Source: Cololabis saira | Lineage: Eukaryota; Chordata; Actinopteri; Beloniformes; Belonidae | Assembly: GCF_033807715.1 (NCBI RefSeq) | Contig: NC_084587.1 | Span: 25,603,017 to 25,667,016, forward strand | Length of the DNA stretch: 64,000 nt | Direction: 5' to 3' | Position numbers and translations under genes: made by a program | Shown: positions 35,001 through 45,905 of the stretch, piece after piece | How the letters are laid out: each line of letters starts with the position of its first letter | How positions within the stretch are numbered: the first letter of the stretch is position 1 | The notes under the pieces: model-generated | The model's database searches: none | What the model saw: the letters and a program-made list of their open reading frames with translations, nothing else | What the model was told of the DNA's origin: nothing

Positions 35001-36430
35001 AATCACACCATTACAGTGCAGATTCTCAGCACATCAGCATCAGCATCTAAGAAGAAGCTGCTCTAGTTCTGGTACTTGAGAATCGACTGCTGTGCACCAC
35101 AATGCACCACTGCTATGGTTCACGTGTTTTTAATTATCCATCCATCCATCCATTCTCCACCGCTTATCCATTCCCGGGTCGCGGGGGCAGCAGTCTCAAC
35201 AGAGATGCCCAGACTTCCTTCACCCCAGACACTTCCTCCAGCTCTTCTGAGGGGAGTCTATGACGTTCCCAGGCCAGCCGAGAGACATAGTCTCTCCAGC
35301 GTGTCCTGGGTCTTCCCTGGGGTCTCCTCCCGGTGGGACATGCCTGGAACATCTCCCTAGGGAGGAGGGACATTCCTGGAACACCTCCCTAGGGAGGCGT
35401 CCAGGAGGATCCGGTACAGATGCCCAAGCCACCTCAGCTGACTCCTCTCAATGTGAAGGAGCAGCGGCTCGACTCCGAGCTCCTCCCGGGTGACCAAACT
35501 CCTCACCCTATCTCTAAGGGAGCGTCCAGCCACCCTGCGGAGGAAACTCATCTCGGCCGATTGTATCCGCGATCTTGTCCTTTCGGTCACTACCCAAAGT
35601 TCATGACCATAGGTGAGGGTAGGTGCGTAGATTGACCGGTAAATCGAGAGCTTCGCCTTTCGACTCAGCTCCTTCTTCACCACGACGGTCCAGTACATCG
35701 ACCGCATTACTGCGGACGCTGCACCGATCCGTCTGTCAATCTCACGCTCCATCGTTCCCTCACTCGTGAACAAGACCCCGATATACTTGAACTCCTTCAC
35801 CTGAGGCAGGAATTCTCCACCCTGTTTTTAATTAGTATTAATTTATTTAAACTGAGAGGATTGTAGTATATCCAGCTGGTAGTTGGGTCCGTACTATCAC
35901 TGTGATAAATTTGCATGCAACTAAATTGGTTAAAAGTTTTCTTGGGTCAGAATATCACAATAAGCATGTACATATTTACATTTTGCACATATTTATTCAT
36001 GTTTTTTAATGGTGTTGTAAAAGTGGATGAGTCAGTAAACATACCTCAACATTTTCAGCATGATAGAGAATCACGAATGGAATTGGTCCAACCCAGATTT
36101 TAAACAACGGTTTATCTCTGAACTCTTGAGTGTAATCGACAATTTGCCGGAAAAATTCTGAAACAAGGTCCAATAAAGTTCAAAACAGGATTATGCATGC
36201 TGTCCAGCCTGCTTTGGAATGTTAGGTGCTTTCTTACCTCCTGGATCGGTTTTGAACATCAGTGCATGTCCTATGAAGGGGTATGACCTTTCCAACCCCG
36301 GAATGGGCTTCATCTCAAACCATTTGTGCAGGTAATTGCTCAGGGGCTTGTAGGTGATGTAAGTCAGAGCAGCAATGAAGAGACTAACTCCAAGCAAAGG
36401 TAAGCTATAACTACCAAGTAAAACTGTCAT
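23048..36430 (-). CDS. cyp4v2: Cytochrome P450 family 4 subfamily V (CYP4V2-like), complete
   Basis: Eleven coding exons join in frame to 511 codons: 36238-36430, 36045-36157, 34616-34701, 33927-34117, 31101-31170, 30878-31004, 30584-30757, 30280-30382, 29402-29536, 23341-23520 and 23048-23211. All introns are GT-AG; exon 7 uses a weak GTTGGT donor with a GTAAGA seven bases on. Seen: an N-terminal membrane anchor (about 9-28), the I-helix GHDTT (319-323), K-helix ExxR (E376-R379), a PERF motif, and the heme loop [10 protein letters not shown] with Cys456. The family is a microsomal omega-hydroxylase of medium-chain and polyunsaturated fatty acids; human CYP4V2 (525 aa, same exon number) is mutated in Bietti crystalline dystrophy. 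No lesion is visible. Introns, above all intron 9 (5.9 kb), are full of transposons. tlr3 lies 1.4 kb upstream on the same strand. Confidence 0.95.
24146..25375. mobile_element. Non-autonomous DNA transposon in cyp4v intron 9
   Basis: The ends are inverted and related: GCCGCGTTCAGCCAATATCC on the left, and GCCGCGTTCAGACTGCAGGC on the minus strand at the right, with CTTAT on both outer sides. The middle (about 24400-24900) is shared, in inverted orientation, with the sequence that flanks the L1 at 48.5-52.8 kb. A palindromic TACCCTACGCCGTAGG core is also found near 41.9 kb. No transposase is encoded; superfamily unassigned. Confidence 0.6.
25840..26465 (+). mobile_element. LINE 3' fragment (CR1/L2/Rex1-like RT end)
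   Basis: Translated pieces read [17 protein letters not shown] (the FADD catalytic motif of reverse transcriptase), a stop, then [35 protein letters not shown] and [17 protein letters not shown]. The rest of the ORF is deleted. An (AAT)n tract and a 3' UTR ending in repeated TCTGAA follow. It is dead and sits in cyp4v intron 9. Confidence 0.7.
26706..27276. repeat. Unclassified interspersed repeat
   Basis: A block bounded by TGTCACAG on the left and TGTGACA on the right shows the GC-richer composition of fish LTR or DNA-repeat interiors. Outer flanks ACTATTG and ACTGTAG are similar but not identical, so no target duplication is claimed. Confidence 0.35.
27704..28986 (-). mobile_element. Short LTR element with minisatellite interior
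   Basis: On the minus strand, 27986-27704 reads as a 283-bp LTR: start TGTGGCAGGG, CTATTTAAGG (TATA-like), GGAATAAAGATT (poly-A signal) and end TTGCTACA. A purine-rich GGGCGATGGGGGTG lies just before it, where a polypurine tract belongs. The first ~49 bases of the same LTR recur at 28938-28986, so the other LTR is truncated. Outer flanks ACGCC and ACGTC nearly match. The ~950-bp interior has no gag or pol, only GC-rich sequence and a minisatellite. It is therefore a non-autonomous (TRIM-like) element by inference. Confidence 0.55.
28275..28890. repeat. GC-rich 27/24-bp minisatellite, about 22 units
   Basis: The 27-bp unit is GCGCGTCCAGGACCGCCT plus CCGGAACCG, with CGT/CAT and GGTACGT variants. 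It alternates with a 24-bp CCTCTGGAACCGCCTCCGGA-type unit. As every unit is a multiple of three and stop-free, three frames stay open for 270-330 codons; on the plus strand this reads Pro-rich [27 protein letters not shown] and PLEPPPEP. The order H-V-H recurs three times, a higher-order repeat. I do not regard the frames as genes. Confidence 0.9.
30415..30505. repeat. A-rich low-complexity tract
   Basis: An (AAAG)/(AAAT)-rich stretch in cyp4v intron 7, close to exon 7's donor side. Confidence 0.7.
31600..32545 (+). mobile_element. LINE 3' fragment split by a hAT insertion
   Basis: Both flanks of the hAT element at 31720-32344 resemble the LINE 3' region at 35140-35815. They share the AACACCTCCC...GAGGC segment and GAGTCCAGCCACCCTACAGA. 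Without the hAT element the LINE trace is continuous across CCAGCGAG. It lies in cyp4v intron 4. Confidence 0.5.
31720..32344 (-). mobile_element. hAT element B copy 2, 8-bp TSD CCAGCGAG
   Basis: The ends CAGAGCCGCCTGGGAG and GCGGCGGCCCTG are flanked by CCAGCGAG (31712-31719 and 32345-32352). On the minus strand it encodes the same [20 protein letters not shown] remnant as 9133-9786. The two copies are 625 and 654 bp and lack the same transposase domains, so both derive from one internally deleted master. Confidence 0.87.
33000..33425 (+). mobile_element. LTR-like or 3'-end repeat fragment
   Basis: T-rich start, a G18 run at 33213-33230, AATAAAATAAC near 33350 and an end in CGCTACAATCTCCAAATCGTGACAG resemble 3' parts of fish LTR elements. 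The left border is not defined. It lies in cyp4v intron 4. Confidence 0.4.
35140..35815 (-). mobile_element. LINE 3' end with (TGGA)n tail
   Basis: The minus-strand frame 35357-35800 encodes [40 protein letters not shown] and [16 protein letters not shown], the post-RT C-terminal region of a fish LINE (Rex1 or L2-related; clade not certain). [17 protein letters not shown] follows in another frame after a duplication of a CTCCCTAGGGAGG unit, and a (TGGA)n tail ends it at 35137. It occupies cyp4v intron 2. Confidence 0.72.
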
Positions 36431-36487
36431 ATTTTATGCAGTGTGTAAGTCCAGTATGAGTGAGGGTTCAGATATCTGCACCAGTCT

Positions 36488-36498
36488 GCTTTTATCTG
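36488..36498 (-). promoter_or_regulatory. TATA-like element of cyp4v
   Basis: CAGATAAAAGC on the minus strand lies about 60 bases upstream of the ATG at 36430, in the same relative place as the stronger TATA box of the second copy at 11627-11636. Confidence 0.45.
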
Positions 36499-36599
36499 TA
36501 TTGACTATTTGCAGAGTCTGACACGCCTGCATCAACTGCAGCTCCTCGCTTCAGTTACCAAACAATTCATTGGTTTGAAGTATCTCTTTGCTATGGGGA

Positions 36600-37565
36600 A
36601 GATTGTTAAGGAATGCTGAGTAACAGAGAAAAACTCAACATGTACAATAGCTGATATACTAGAAAAATATGAACTAATAACATAATGTGATAAACACATC
36701 AGCTGTATTTGCAGACTGTTAATAATTTACCATGTGGTTGACGTCCCTTAACCAGAAACCTTGTCCCATGTCCTTTTTATGTAAACATTTAAGCCATGAC
36801 AAACTGGGCTTAATCAGTAACAGCATCAGTGCAATATTATTTTATGATAAATGTTTTTGCATTTAAAAGCTTTAAAATTTGGCTATATGAAAACATGAAA
36901 GGATCCTGCTCACAGGTGGCTATACATTTCTCTTTTGAGACATTTTGCATTGGATTAAAATTAGATTACTTTTTTTTTTCCATCAACAAAAAAATAATAT
37001 TTTACATTATGAAATATAAAATTTGAACTTTTCATGTATATGATGTGTCGGTTAGTATGCGGCAAATTTATTGACAAATTATTATATCCATGAACATTTT
37101 CAGCTTCAATGACCCAAGTACAGTAGTTTGTTGTGTTTTGGCTTAATAAATTTGAAGCAAACACCAAAGCCCAGAATTCTGGAGTTCATTTACTTAATCA
37201 TTTACTTTGAAAATCAAGTTCAACAATCATTTAAAGTTTACAGTTCTTTGAAAAAAAAATGCATTTCTTTAAATACAAGGATTTTTAATAAAAACAAATC
37301 ATCTGGTTATTTCCTGGTGTAATATTAAGAAAACATAATCTCAGTTGAACAACATGTAACATATTCCACTTGATCTTTTTTTTTTTTTTTTTTACAAAAA
37401 CTCGGCAAACATGTAGAATGAATGAATAAAATAAAACAAACTAACCACTTACTGTTTTCATGGGATTTAAGAGGGTACATCCATCATTCTGCTGTGACAG
37501 ACATTATTGTTATTATAAATGTTCAAGTTCATGACAGTGCAACTAATAAAGGTATGACTTTTTCT
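36600..37565. other. tlr3-cyp4v intergenic AT-rich sequence
   Basis: Together with 37566-37872 this is the intergenic spacer. It contains minus-strand AATAAA candidates (for example near 37065) that could end the tlr3 transcript. No exon is recognised. Confidence 0.4.
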
Positions 37566-37569
37566 GGGA

Positions 37570-37720
37570 CAGATTATGTGTTCAGCACCAATTGAAACCA
37601 AACAACATATTAGCAAAAGACTTCATACTATCAAGCACAGTGGTAGAGGAATAATGATTTGGGTTTGTCTTTCAGTCTCAGGAAACTCGGCACCCTGCAA
37701 AGTAACAAAACCGAAACAGT
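37570..37720 (+). pseudogene. Tc1-like transposase fragment
   Basis: The frame contains HTIKHSGRGIMIWVCLSVSG, the family's VKHGGGSIMVWGCFS block that lies between the first and second catalytic Asp. Only this short piece remains. Confidence 0.6.
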
Positions 37721-37872
37721 GGATATCAGCACCTCAAAGATGCAGCCAACTCAAATACACAGTTCAATATTTTGTGTTGTATCTCATCTGAGGCCGCTGA
37801 CTTTTTAAGAAACACTGCTTGGCATTGTTGAGTGAGGGAAAAAAAAAATATCCCACTGTCAAGAAGAAGCAG

Positions 37873-40800
37873 TCAGTCTTGTAGTCGATTAGTCATGCCG
37901 AGCGCGATGAGGAGTTTCTGGTGAAAGGCTGGGATTTTTTCCCTCTGTACAGGCCAGTCCAGGATGCAGCGTGGACGCAGCATGCCCCTGCGCAGGAATA
38001 GTGAGCGTGATAACTTGTAGTCGTGCACATCTTGCAGAAAGACCAAAACAACAGAGTCTCTGCTGTCTTCGATGACCTGGTGAAGTGCTTGATAGACTTT
38101 AAATCTGAAAAAAGACAATAAAAAATTATGGGTGAAAGATAAATATGATAGACCTATTCATAAAAAGCAAAAATGTGCCTCTAGCTTGTTCTATAGCATA
38201 GACACATTACAATATTAACATTTAAAACTGTTTAGAAGTTAGATTTTTTTTTAAATCTAAAGATTAAACAAATATTGTTTTTAATAAAAAAAACAGAATT
38301 TTTAATCTTTATTTCTGAAATCAATGATAAGATAGGTTTTATTTATTAGAAATTCACCACAGCTATAATTTATTTCTTCATTTATTCCAATTCAATTTAA
38401 TCAACGCCCATTTAGCATTTGTGTATCCGTATTTTTTCGTCCACATAGGCTCCCCATTAAGGGCCCATGATATGGGGCCACATGGACAGGCTACTTGGCA
38501 CTTTACATCTTCACACCAAGCTAAAAGACAAAGCTGATGCTAAAGAATAATTTGAGCCTAACCAATTGCTGTACATACAAAAAGATACCAAATAAGACCA
38601 ACTCCTCAGACACACCAAGTATCTTCTTGAATAGCTTGTGTTGCTTTCAAAGATTGTAAAGCTACCACATAAAACTGGGAATATTTTTATGTTTAGCTGA
38701 CTTTAAAATGATGAAAATGGGTCATTACGCAAAACTCTAGCAGTGTGTTGATTTACCTTCTACACCAGGGATCGTTGAGGAGACTCTCGGTCACGACGAA
38801 TAGTATTTTTCTAGACGTTCTCATGTTATTCACAATGGATTCAAGCTGAGACATTCCAATGACTGAATCCCGATCTTCCAAACAAAACAGGCACTTTTCA
38901 TTCTCTAGTGGGACGATCTGTGTGTTTACCCAGTTGGCATCTTTTTCTGCATGTATGATGTAAGCGTCATATTCATAGTCTTTGATCTCCTCACCTTTGG
39001 TGTCGCTAAATCCCAAAGTACGATTGATCAGTACGTTCCAGTAAAAATGAAACCTCCAGCCATGGAAACGAACCAAAAGTGCACTGGACATCAACATTAA
39101 AACAGCTGTGCTGCTTAGTATGAAAAGAGCCTGAAATGGCGTCATATCTTTGCAAGAGAGTTGATCAAAATCCATAATGGAGCGGTTAAAGTAAGCAGGT
39201 GGAGTGTTGCAGGTATAATGGTCTCTGAGACCTGGCACCTTGGTCATATTTGTGCTATTCAGCCATGTCACAAACCACAAGATGCTCTCACAGGTGCAAT
39301 CAAAAGGGTTTTTGTCCATAATAAACACACTCAGGTTGCTCATGGGAGTTTTGAACACTTCAGGCCTCACAGTTGTGATCAGGTTCTTCTCTAAACGTAG
39401 AACTTTAAGGGACTTCAGATCGTCAAAAACTGAGTACCTAAGACTGTTTAGGAGATTGTTGCTAAGGCTTAGCTCTCTGAGGTCATTCAACCCCTTAAAA
39501 GCATCCTTTGGAATCTCATCTAGTCCATTGTTATCCATCTGTAAGGTTACCAATTGTTGTGTATCCTTGAGAAAAAGCACAGGGCCGCCAAGATTAGCCA
39601 TCTTCCACAGTCGAGCAAAATTGTTGTGTTGGAGTTTCAGCACCCTGAGGTTCACGAGGCCACCCAGTGTGTTTTCTCTGATGTTGGCAATGTTGTTGTT
39701 GCTGAGATCCAAGACAGTGAGGCTGGACAGTGGCCAGAATGGAGAGGGATCCTGCTTCAAGGCCTCAGCTTTCAGACTTTTCCCCAAAGTCAGGACTGTG
39801 AGACTGGAAACACTCGTAAATGAACCGGAAGTCAGGTCGATTGACTGATAGTTGTTGGTTATGTGAAGCTCTTGTAGCTGATCCAGACCTTCCAATTCGC
39901 TGCCAGTTAGAGTTTGCTTGAGAAAGTTGTAATCTAAATTGAGTGTGGTGAGGTTTCTCAAGACAGAAAAGCTTCCGGGATTAATCTTTGCCAGGGTGTT
40001 TCTTGCCAGATTCAGCTTTCTGAGCGGTGACTTTGCAAGTGAAATAAATGTCATATTGGTGATTTCTCTCTGCGGCGTATGTATGTAAGAACACCGGCTC
40101 AGATCAAGCTCTGTGAGACTTGTCAGGCCTGTAAACGTGTGCTCTGTGATCTCTGAAATTGTAGTATTGCACAGTATCAAGCTTTTAAGATTGATCAAGG
40201 TTTGAAAAGAGAAATCATCAATAATCGGCAGAGGGGATGAACGACTTTTCACTAATGCTCTCGTCAATTGCAGCTCTTTCAGCATTTTAAGCCCCAGAAA
40301 TGTTTCCTTGGTCAGGTGCTTGAGATTGTTGTCCGACAAAATTAGAGACTGAAGGCTGGACAGCCACTGAAACGTTCCTCTTTCAATTTTGGCCATGCCA
40401 TTCCCTGACAGGTCCAGAAAGGTTAGATTTGTTTGTTGAAGTCCTGTAAAGGTTCTGTTGTTCAGAGTAATTAGCTTCATCTTCTTAAGAGAGAGGGCGT
40501 TGATAGCGGTACCTGACAGCTCAGAACAGAGTTTCAAAATTAACTGAGTCACCATTTTGCTCCCATCTAAAATCAACGTACGTATGCCTGAAATAGGCTT
40601 AAAGCAGCCAGGCTCCATCTGCAAAAAAACAAACAAAAAAAAAAGACAATGATAGAAAGTCTCCAGTAAGACGGAAAAGGGAAACAAAATGAACAACTGA
40701 AATCAACATGATACGTAAGTAATGGTTTCAACCCTGACAGAATTTCATTTCCTGATTTCTAGATAAGGAACTCACCGTTTTCAGGGACACAGATGACAGG

Positions 40801-43800
40801 TTAAGGACTTGCAGAGAGTGTGAAAGCCTAAGGAAGGAAAAGTCGTCACTCTTCAGGGTGTTGAAGTCATTTAATCCCATACTCAGATTCACCAAACTGG
40901 GCAGCTGAGGCTGAGAGCCAAGCTTTGCTGACAGCAGCTTGTTCATGGAGACGTCAAGAAATTTCAGGTTCTGTAAATCACAGCAAAAGAAGGAGAAACA
41001 AATAGAGTGAGAATGACACTAAGAATAATATTTCAGATGTGATTTTAATGTTCAATGACACACTCTTGCTCACGAGTTGTATCATATCATAGCTTTCTCA
41101 TGCAGGAGACATGTCACACTCAAAGCCTGCAGGCCAAATTCAGCCCAACACCTAACTTTATCTGGGGCCTCATTTAAAATGGACTGCGTAGGAGTCATAC
41201 TAAAAGTGCACGTACGCTCAAAAGCCGAAAATGCCGGGCGCAAAAAAAAATCCGGATCTATAAAACCGCGTGCACGCAGACTTCCACGTAAGGTTCTCTT
41301 TATAAATCACAGTCCAGCTGGAAGGCTGCGCACGTGAATCCGCCTGGTATCCCGCCCCCTACACGCCCACTTTCTACCGAAAATGGAAGCATTTTGCATA
41401 TGAATGAGCCTGCTGAGCATGCGCAGTGGCTTCCTGCAACCTGTTTGGCTTCAGAATGAATGAATGAACGTGTCGAGCCACCGTGCCACTGAATTTCACT
41501 GAGATCTGAGATCTAGATGTTGTTGATGAGGAGGAGGACAGGAAAACCACATTATTTTGTGGTCACAGTAAAAGTAGAAAAATAAATAGTATAAAATAAA
41601 GCGAGTGAGTGGCAGCACGCCGTTGCTGCGCGGAATGCCGTGAGTTCCCCGGTGCAACAGGGGGACACACGTCCCCCCGTCTTTTCAAAATCATGTTTAT
41701 TTTCCCCTTACTTTTTACAGTTTAAAAACTAACGGTAGGCTCAGCATTAAATTGCAAATTATCAAGACACTGTATGAAAGCGATACGAGAACGGTCCCGC
41801 AGCCCCGCTTCACCCCCCGCCCCCCCTCCTCTCCCGTCTCCCCTCAGAGCGGCTCAGGGCGGGTTTATGGTTCTGCGTCACCGACGCAGCCCCTACGGCG
41901 TAGGTGCGCGTCGCCGCGTACCCTACGCCGTAGGCTCTGCGTCGTTTTAACGCGGGACCCTAATTTAGGCTTACACACGCACCTAAAGGTTTCACGCGCC
42001 CGTAAAACTCATATGAAAACAAATCTGAGTCCCTTTAGGGAAGAAATGAGGGGCTCCGTGGGGCTCCCTAAACGCAGCCCCTCATTTGTTCTGTCCTAAA
42101 GCGGTGAAGGAGGTTCCCGGCGTGTCCTGCACCGCGAGTCCTGACTGACGGAGCTTCACACACAGAGGAACACGATCAGCGCTATATTATTTTATTTTAT
42201 TATTTTATTATTTTAAGTCTGATATATTTTGTGATATGTGATGACATTATTAAGAGTATTACATGAATCTGGCTTCATTTCACCACCTCAAACCCTGCGT
42301 CGCCAGTTCCCCGTGTCTTAAGTAAATTCTTACGGGAGGGTCCTAGTTGCCGTAAAGATAAGCAGATTTTTCGGTTAGTTTTTTCTTTTTAGATCCGAGG
42401 ATTTGCGTAGAAGGCGGCTTCCGCAACTTTCAGGCGCTTTTTCTGCGCAAGCAAGCTTTATAGATGAGGCCCCTGGCCTGTAACAACATGCAAATATGAC
42501 TTTGTAGTTAAAATCCAATTCTATACTGTTGTGGAGACTTGCATGGACCATAATGACATGTCCCACAATACATCTTGATTTCATAACCTGTGCCGTGAAG
42601 GCTTCTACCCACTGAATGTGAAAGAAAAGAAAAATGTATGACAAGAGAAAGGGATCTCTAGACTGAAGGGAAGGAGAAAAAGAACACGTTTTTGCCTAAT
42701 GGAAAGAAGTCTGTGTTTTTATAATGACCTGAGGGTCGAATTATCCATCAAGTATGTGCCACACCTCCAAAGTAGTAATGGATTCATATCTATTATTAAT
42801 AGTTAATTACAGAAGTTACAATGCAACATGATTTTTAAACAGAACATACATTTAAAGGGGACCTTTTATGGCATCTAATACCTATTTTAAACAGGCCTTG
42901 AATGTCTTAAAAACAAGCTTTTGATTGTTTTTGCTAAATAATTTAGAAATTCAGCCTCTGAGCCATGTCTTTAGCATCCAAGTCTCTAACCTCATTATCT
43001 ATGCAGGATTCTGAGTGGGCGGGGAGGCTATGATAATGAGGCTCTGTGCTGATTGGCTGCTTGAATGACGTGATACACCGCTACGAAAAATGGCGGAAGC
43101 TCCGGCCGGCGGAGTTAGTTGTGGGCGTGGTTTCACGCATCGGAGGCCAACCGATGTAAATCACATTTTCGTTACGTAACGAAAGGGAGCAGAATCTGAA
43201 CGGCTCGTAGAAGCCACATCACACTGGACGGCTCATCCGGGCGGCTGTACAGACACTGCAGAATTTAGTTGCTTTCCTCCTTCTCTGAGTTGGCAGGCTG
43301 AGGGGAGACCACTTTATATATGTTAAAGCAAGAAAAAACGTGTTTTTCATAATAGGTCCCCTTTAAGTTGTCCTGCAGTTGCAGTGCAATAGGTCCTTTG
43401 ACTCTAACCATAACGCCAATGTGGCCCAGAATCAAATAAAGTCTGGCACCCCTCACATGATGTAACTCATGTGCATTATGATTGCTGTTGTGTGAGTATA
43501 AAATGTGTTATCCCTTTTTTTCCTTTCCATTATTTTGTTTAAGAGCTCTAAAAGAAGTCCATTTAAAAAACATCTTAACTAAGAGAGGCTTCCTCTCATT
43601 AATCACTACATTTAATATAAACGTGAAGAACTTGTCCACTCATGACATTTTATACTGTATGCCTTTGTACTATTGCATTTTTACGTCCCTACATCCATTG
43701 TATCTTTCAGAATAAGTTAATGCAAATTTTAAGAAAAGGTTAATGCATTTGTCCCTGTCAAATAGACATGTAAATAAATAAAATAGAAGAGAAGAACTCC

Positions 43801-44772
43801 TGATGTAAAGCATACCACATCATGTGTCAAACATGGTGCAGTATTATGGTACACACACATTCGGTTGGAGATGGACGGACTCCGTGGTGTTTATTGATGA
43901 TGTGACTGGTTGAAGAAAAAGCAAGTCTGAATTCCGAGCTTTATAGGGCAGTGGTTGACATTCAGCCTGCTGCTAAACTGATAGGACAGGACTTCACTGT
44001 TCAAATGGATAATAACCCGAAACATACTGCAATAGCAAAGCAGGCCGTTTTGAAGGCAGAGACGCTCCACCCAGTACACCGTGCTTTTCATTTCCTGAAG
44101 ACAAAACTTTCTCAATTCTCTATTTTCTTTTTAAAAAATTGAGTGAAACATGAGTACCTGGGACGTAGAGTACAGTGATTATAACTTATAAAACGCAAGA
44201 TGAGATGGTAACGCTCAAGTATGACACATGTACTGTAAAACTAAATGAGATTCATGTCTGAACCGGCTCTACCTTCAGCTGCTGGCGATGTAATCCAACT
44301 TTATTACGCACACACGTACCTGTATTTCAGAAAAGGGTTCTCCTTGTAGTTTTAGTCTATTGCTAGCCATATTTAACCATCTTAGGTTGCTGCAGTGCCT
44401 CAGATCCTCTTTTTTCAGCAAATGCACTTGATTATGCTCCAGGTTCAGAGTTTGCAGCAGGGGCAGGCTCTTGCACACGCCCTCATTCAGGTTGGTGATG
44501 CTGTTGTAGTTGATGTTGAGGTCGAGAAGGCCTGCGTACAGATTCAACGTCTCGGGGAGAAGCCGACCCAGTCTGTTGTGAGATATGTCCAGGCTGGTGA
44601 TATTCCTGGGCAAGTCTGGAGGGATGGCGCTGAGGCTAAGATGACTGCAGTCAGCTCTGCCGTCTTGTACGTGACAGAGGGTCTTCTTCTGGGAGGCCAT
44701 GCAATAGTCTGGTCCAACAGAGTTGCATATGATGAGGACCCAGGTTAGGAGACAGGAACGAGGGGTAAACAT
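37873..44772 (-). CDS. tlr3: Toll-like receptor 3, complete coding region
   Basis: Four coding exons join in frame to 913 codons: 44320-44772, 40776-40970, 38757-40618 and 37873-38104. Seen: a signal peptide (about 1-24), a cysteine cluster (LRRNT), leucine-rich repeats through about residue 640, the LRRCT NPFDCTCESILWF, a transmembrane segment (about 711-733) and a TIR domain from about 765 (DYEYDAYIIHAEKDANW, CLEDRDSVIG, ILDWPVQREKI). At the BB loop, where MyD88-using TLRs have Pro, this protein has Ile803; human TLR3 has Ala. This fits TRIF (TICAM1) signalling. TLR3 senses double-stranded RNA in endosomes and drives interferon. Length (human 904) and the exon plan, with an acceptor 15 bases before the ATG implying a non-coding first exon, match the family. 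Intron 1 of the coding part (3.3 kb) is filled by transposons. Confidence 0.96.
41165..42472. mobile_element. PIF/Harbinger deletion copy with CTG TSD
   Basis: The ends GGGCCTCATTTAAAA and TTTATAGATGAGGCCC match the element at 14164-16604. Flanks are CTG (41162-41164 and 42473-42475). The Myb-like region survives only as GAGGAGGACAGGAAAACC-type sequence. The transposase region is replaced by other repeats, including a TACCCTACGCCGTAGG palindrome near 41920. It lies in a tlr3 intron. Confidence 0.8.
42856..43362. mobile_element. piggyBac-like MITE flanked by TTAA
   Basis: The 507-bp element has ends AGGGGACCTTTTATGGC and CATAATAGGTCCCCT, flanked by TTAA (42852-42855 and 43363-43366). Its interior includes CGTTACGTAACG. 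It is the full-length sister of 1141-1588. It lies in the same tlr3 intron. Confidence 0.8.
43800..44130 (+). pseudogene. Tc1-like transposase C-terminal fragment
   Basis: In several frames it encodes SCVKHGAVLWYTHIRLEMDG-like text and MDNNPKHTAIAKQAVLKAET, the D-N-x-PKH block around the second catalytic Asp of Tc1 transposases. Frameshifts separate the parts. Confidence 0.6.
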
Positions 44773-45789
44773 TGTGTCAAAAAAAACCTGAAAAATAATA
44801 AGAGAAAGAATAAAATACTTCCATTGAGACAAGCAATGCAAACACTGAAATAACACACCTTCATATATAGCAACTAATTGTGATAACTAACACTGTGGCT
44901 GTATTAACAAATTAGGAAAATATGTCTTTGAAAAATGTTGTCCTAATTTGTGACAATTTTTGAACAGCTCCCGTTGGTTTGTCCCATACATCTAATTTAG
45001 TATTTGATTCTTACCCTAAATGTGTAATCTCACTTGTCTTTTGCACACTAGAAGATGCTAAGTTCATGCTATTAAGTTTTTAGTTGGGTTGGTTTGGCCG
45101 GACTAAATGTTATTACTTACACTCCATCATTGTTAAATAGGCAAGGACCTGATCAGACTTCTTTGACACTGTAGTGTTGCTGGGATTTAGATTTTGGGTT
45201 TACATGATTTTCTTTGTTTACCTGTTAAGCTCTGGTGTTTATTTACTGGAGCACTTTGCTTTTGGAATCCTGTTGTATGTTTGCTTCCTTTTTTAGTTAG
45301 AAAATTGGATTATTTGTGCTTACAGAATGGTTTACAGAATGGTTGAGAAAACTGTTTTTATCTTTGTAGCTAAAATTCACATCTTTCACAACAAGACAGG
45401 GGAGGGTTGTATTTTGGTGTACCACTTAAGACAAAATTATATAAAGTAACAAATGTATGTACAATTAGGATTTGGTCTTTTGACTGTTGTTTTGTAACTT
45501 AGCATTTTGCTACCAGAGCATCATCATTCATATTTTACAGAAAACACGTGTTGTTGTCCTGTTCCACAGCTGTGACTGGCTGTGAGGGCAGCAGTGGAAA
45601 ACCAAGGGCTGGATAACTGGCCTGTGAGGAGTCTTTTGTAATGTTTGTTGCTCTGATTAGGTTATATGTGTTGGCAAAATCCTCAAGTGGTGTATAGGAA
45701 CAGCTGATGATTTTTTTTGTGTGTCGACTTGCTGACCCTTTGCAGGGCCTTTCAGTCAGCTGCCGAGCAACTTGCATACCACACTCGTG

Positions 45790-45905
45790 CAGTACGGCAG
45801 GGGTTTTCAATTCCGGTCCTCAGGACCCCCTGCCCTGCATGTTTTAGATGTTGCCTTGCATCAACACACCTGATTCTAATTAATGGTTCTCATTAGCTTG
45901 TCATG
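45790..45905. repeat. Half of the small hAT MITE family
   Basis: CAGGGGTTTTCAATTCCGGT, CCCTGCCCTGCATGTTTTAG and CAACACACCTGATTCTAATT match the inner and left parts of 10890-11115. The right end is lost. Confidence 0.55.
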
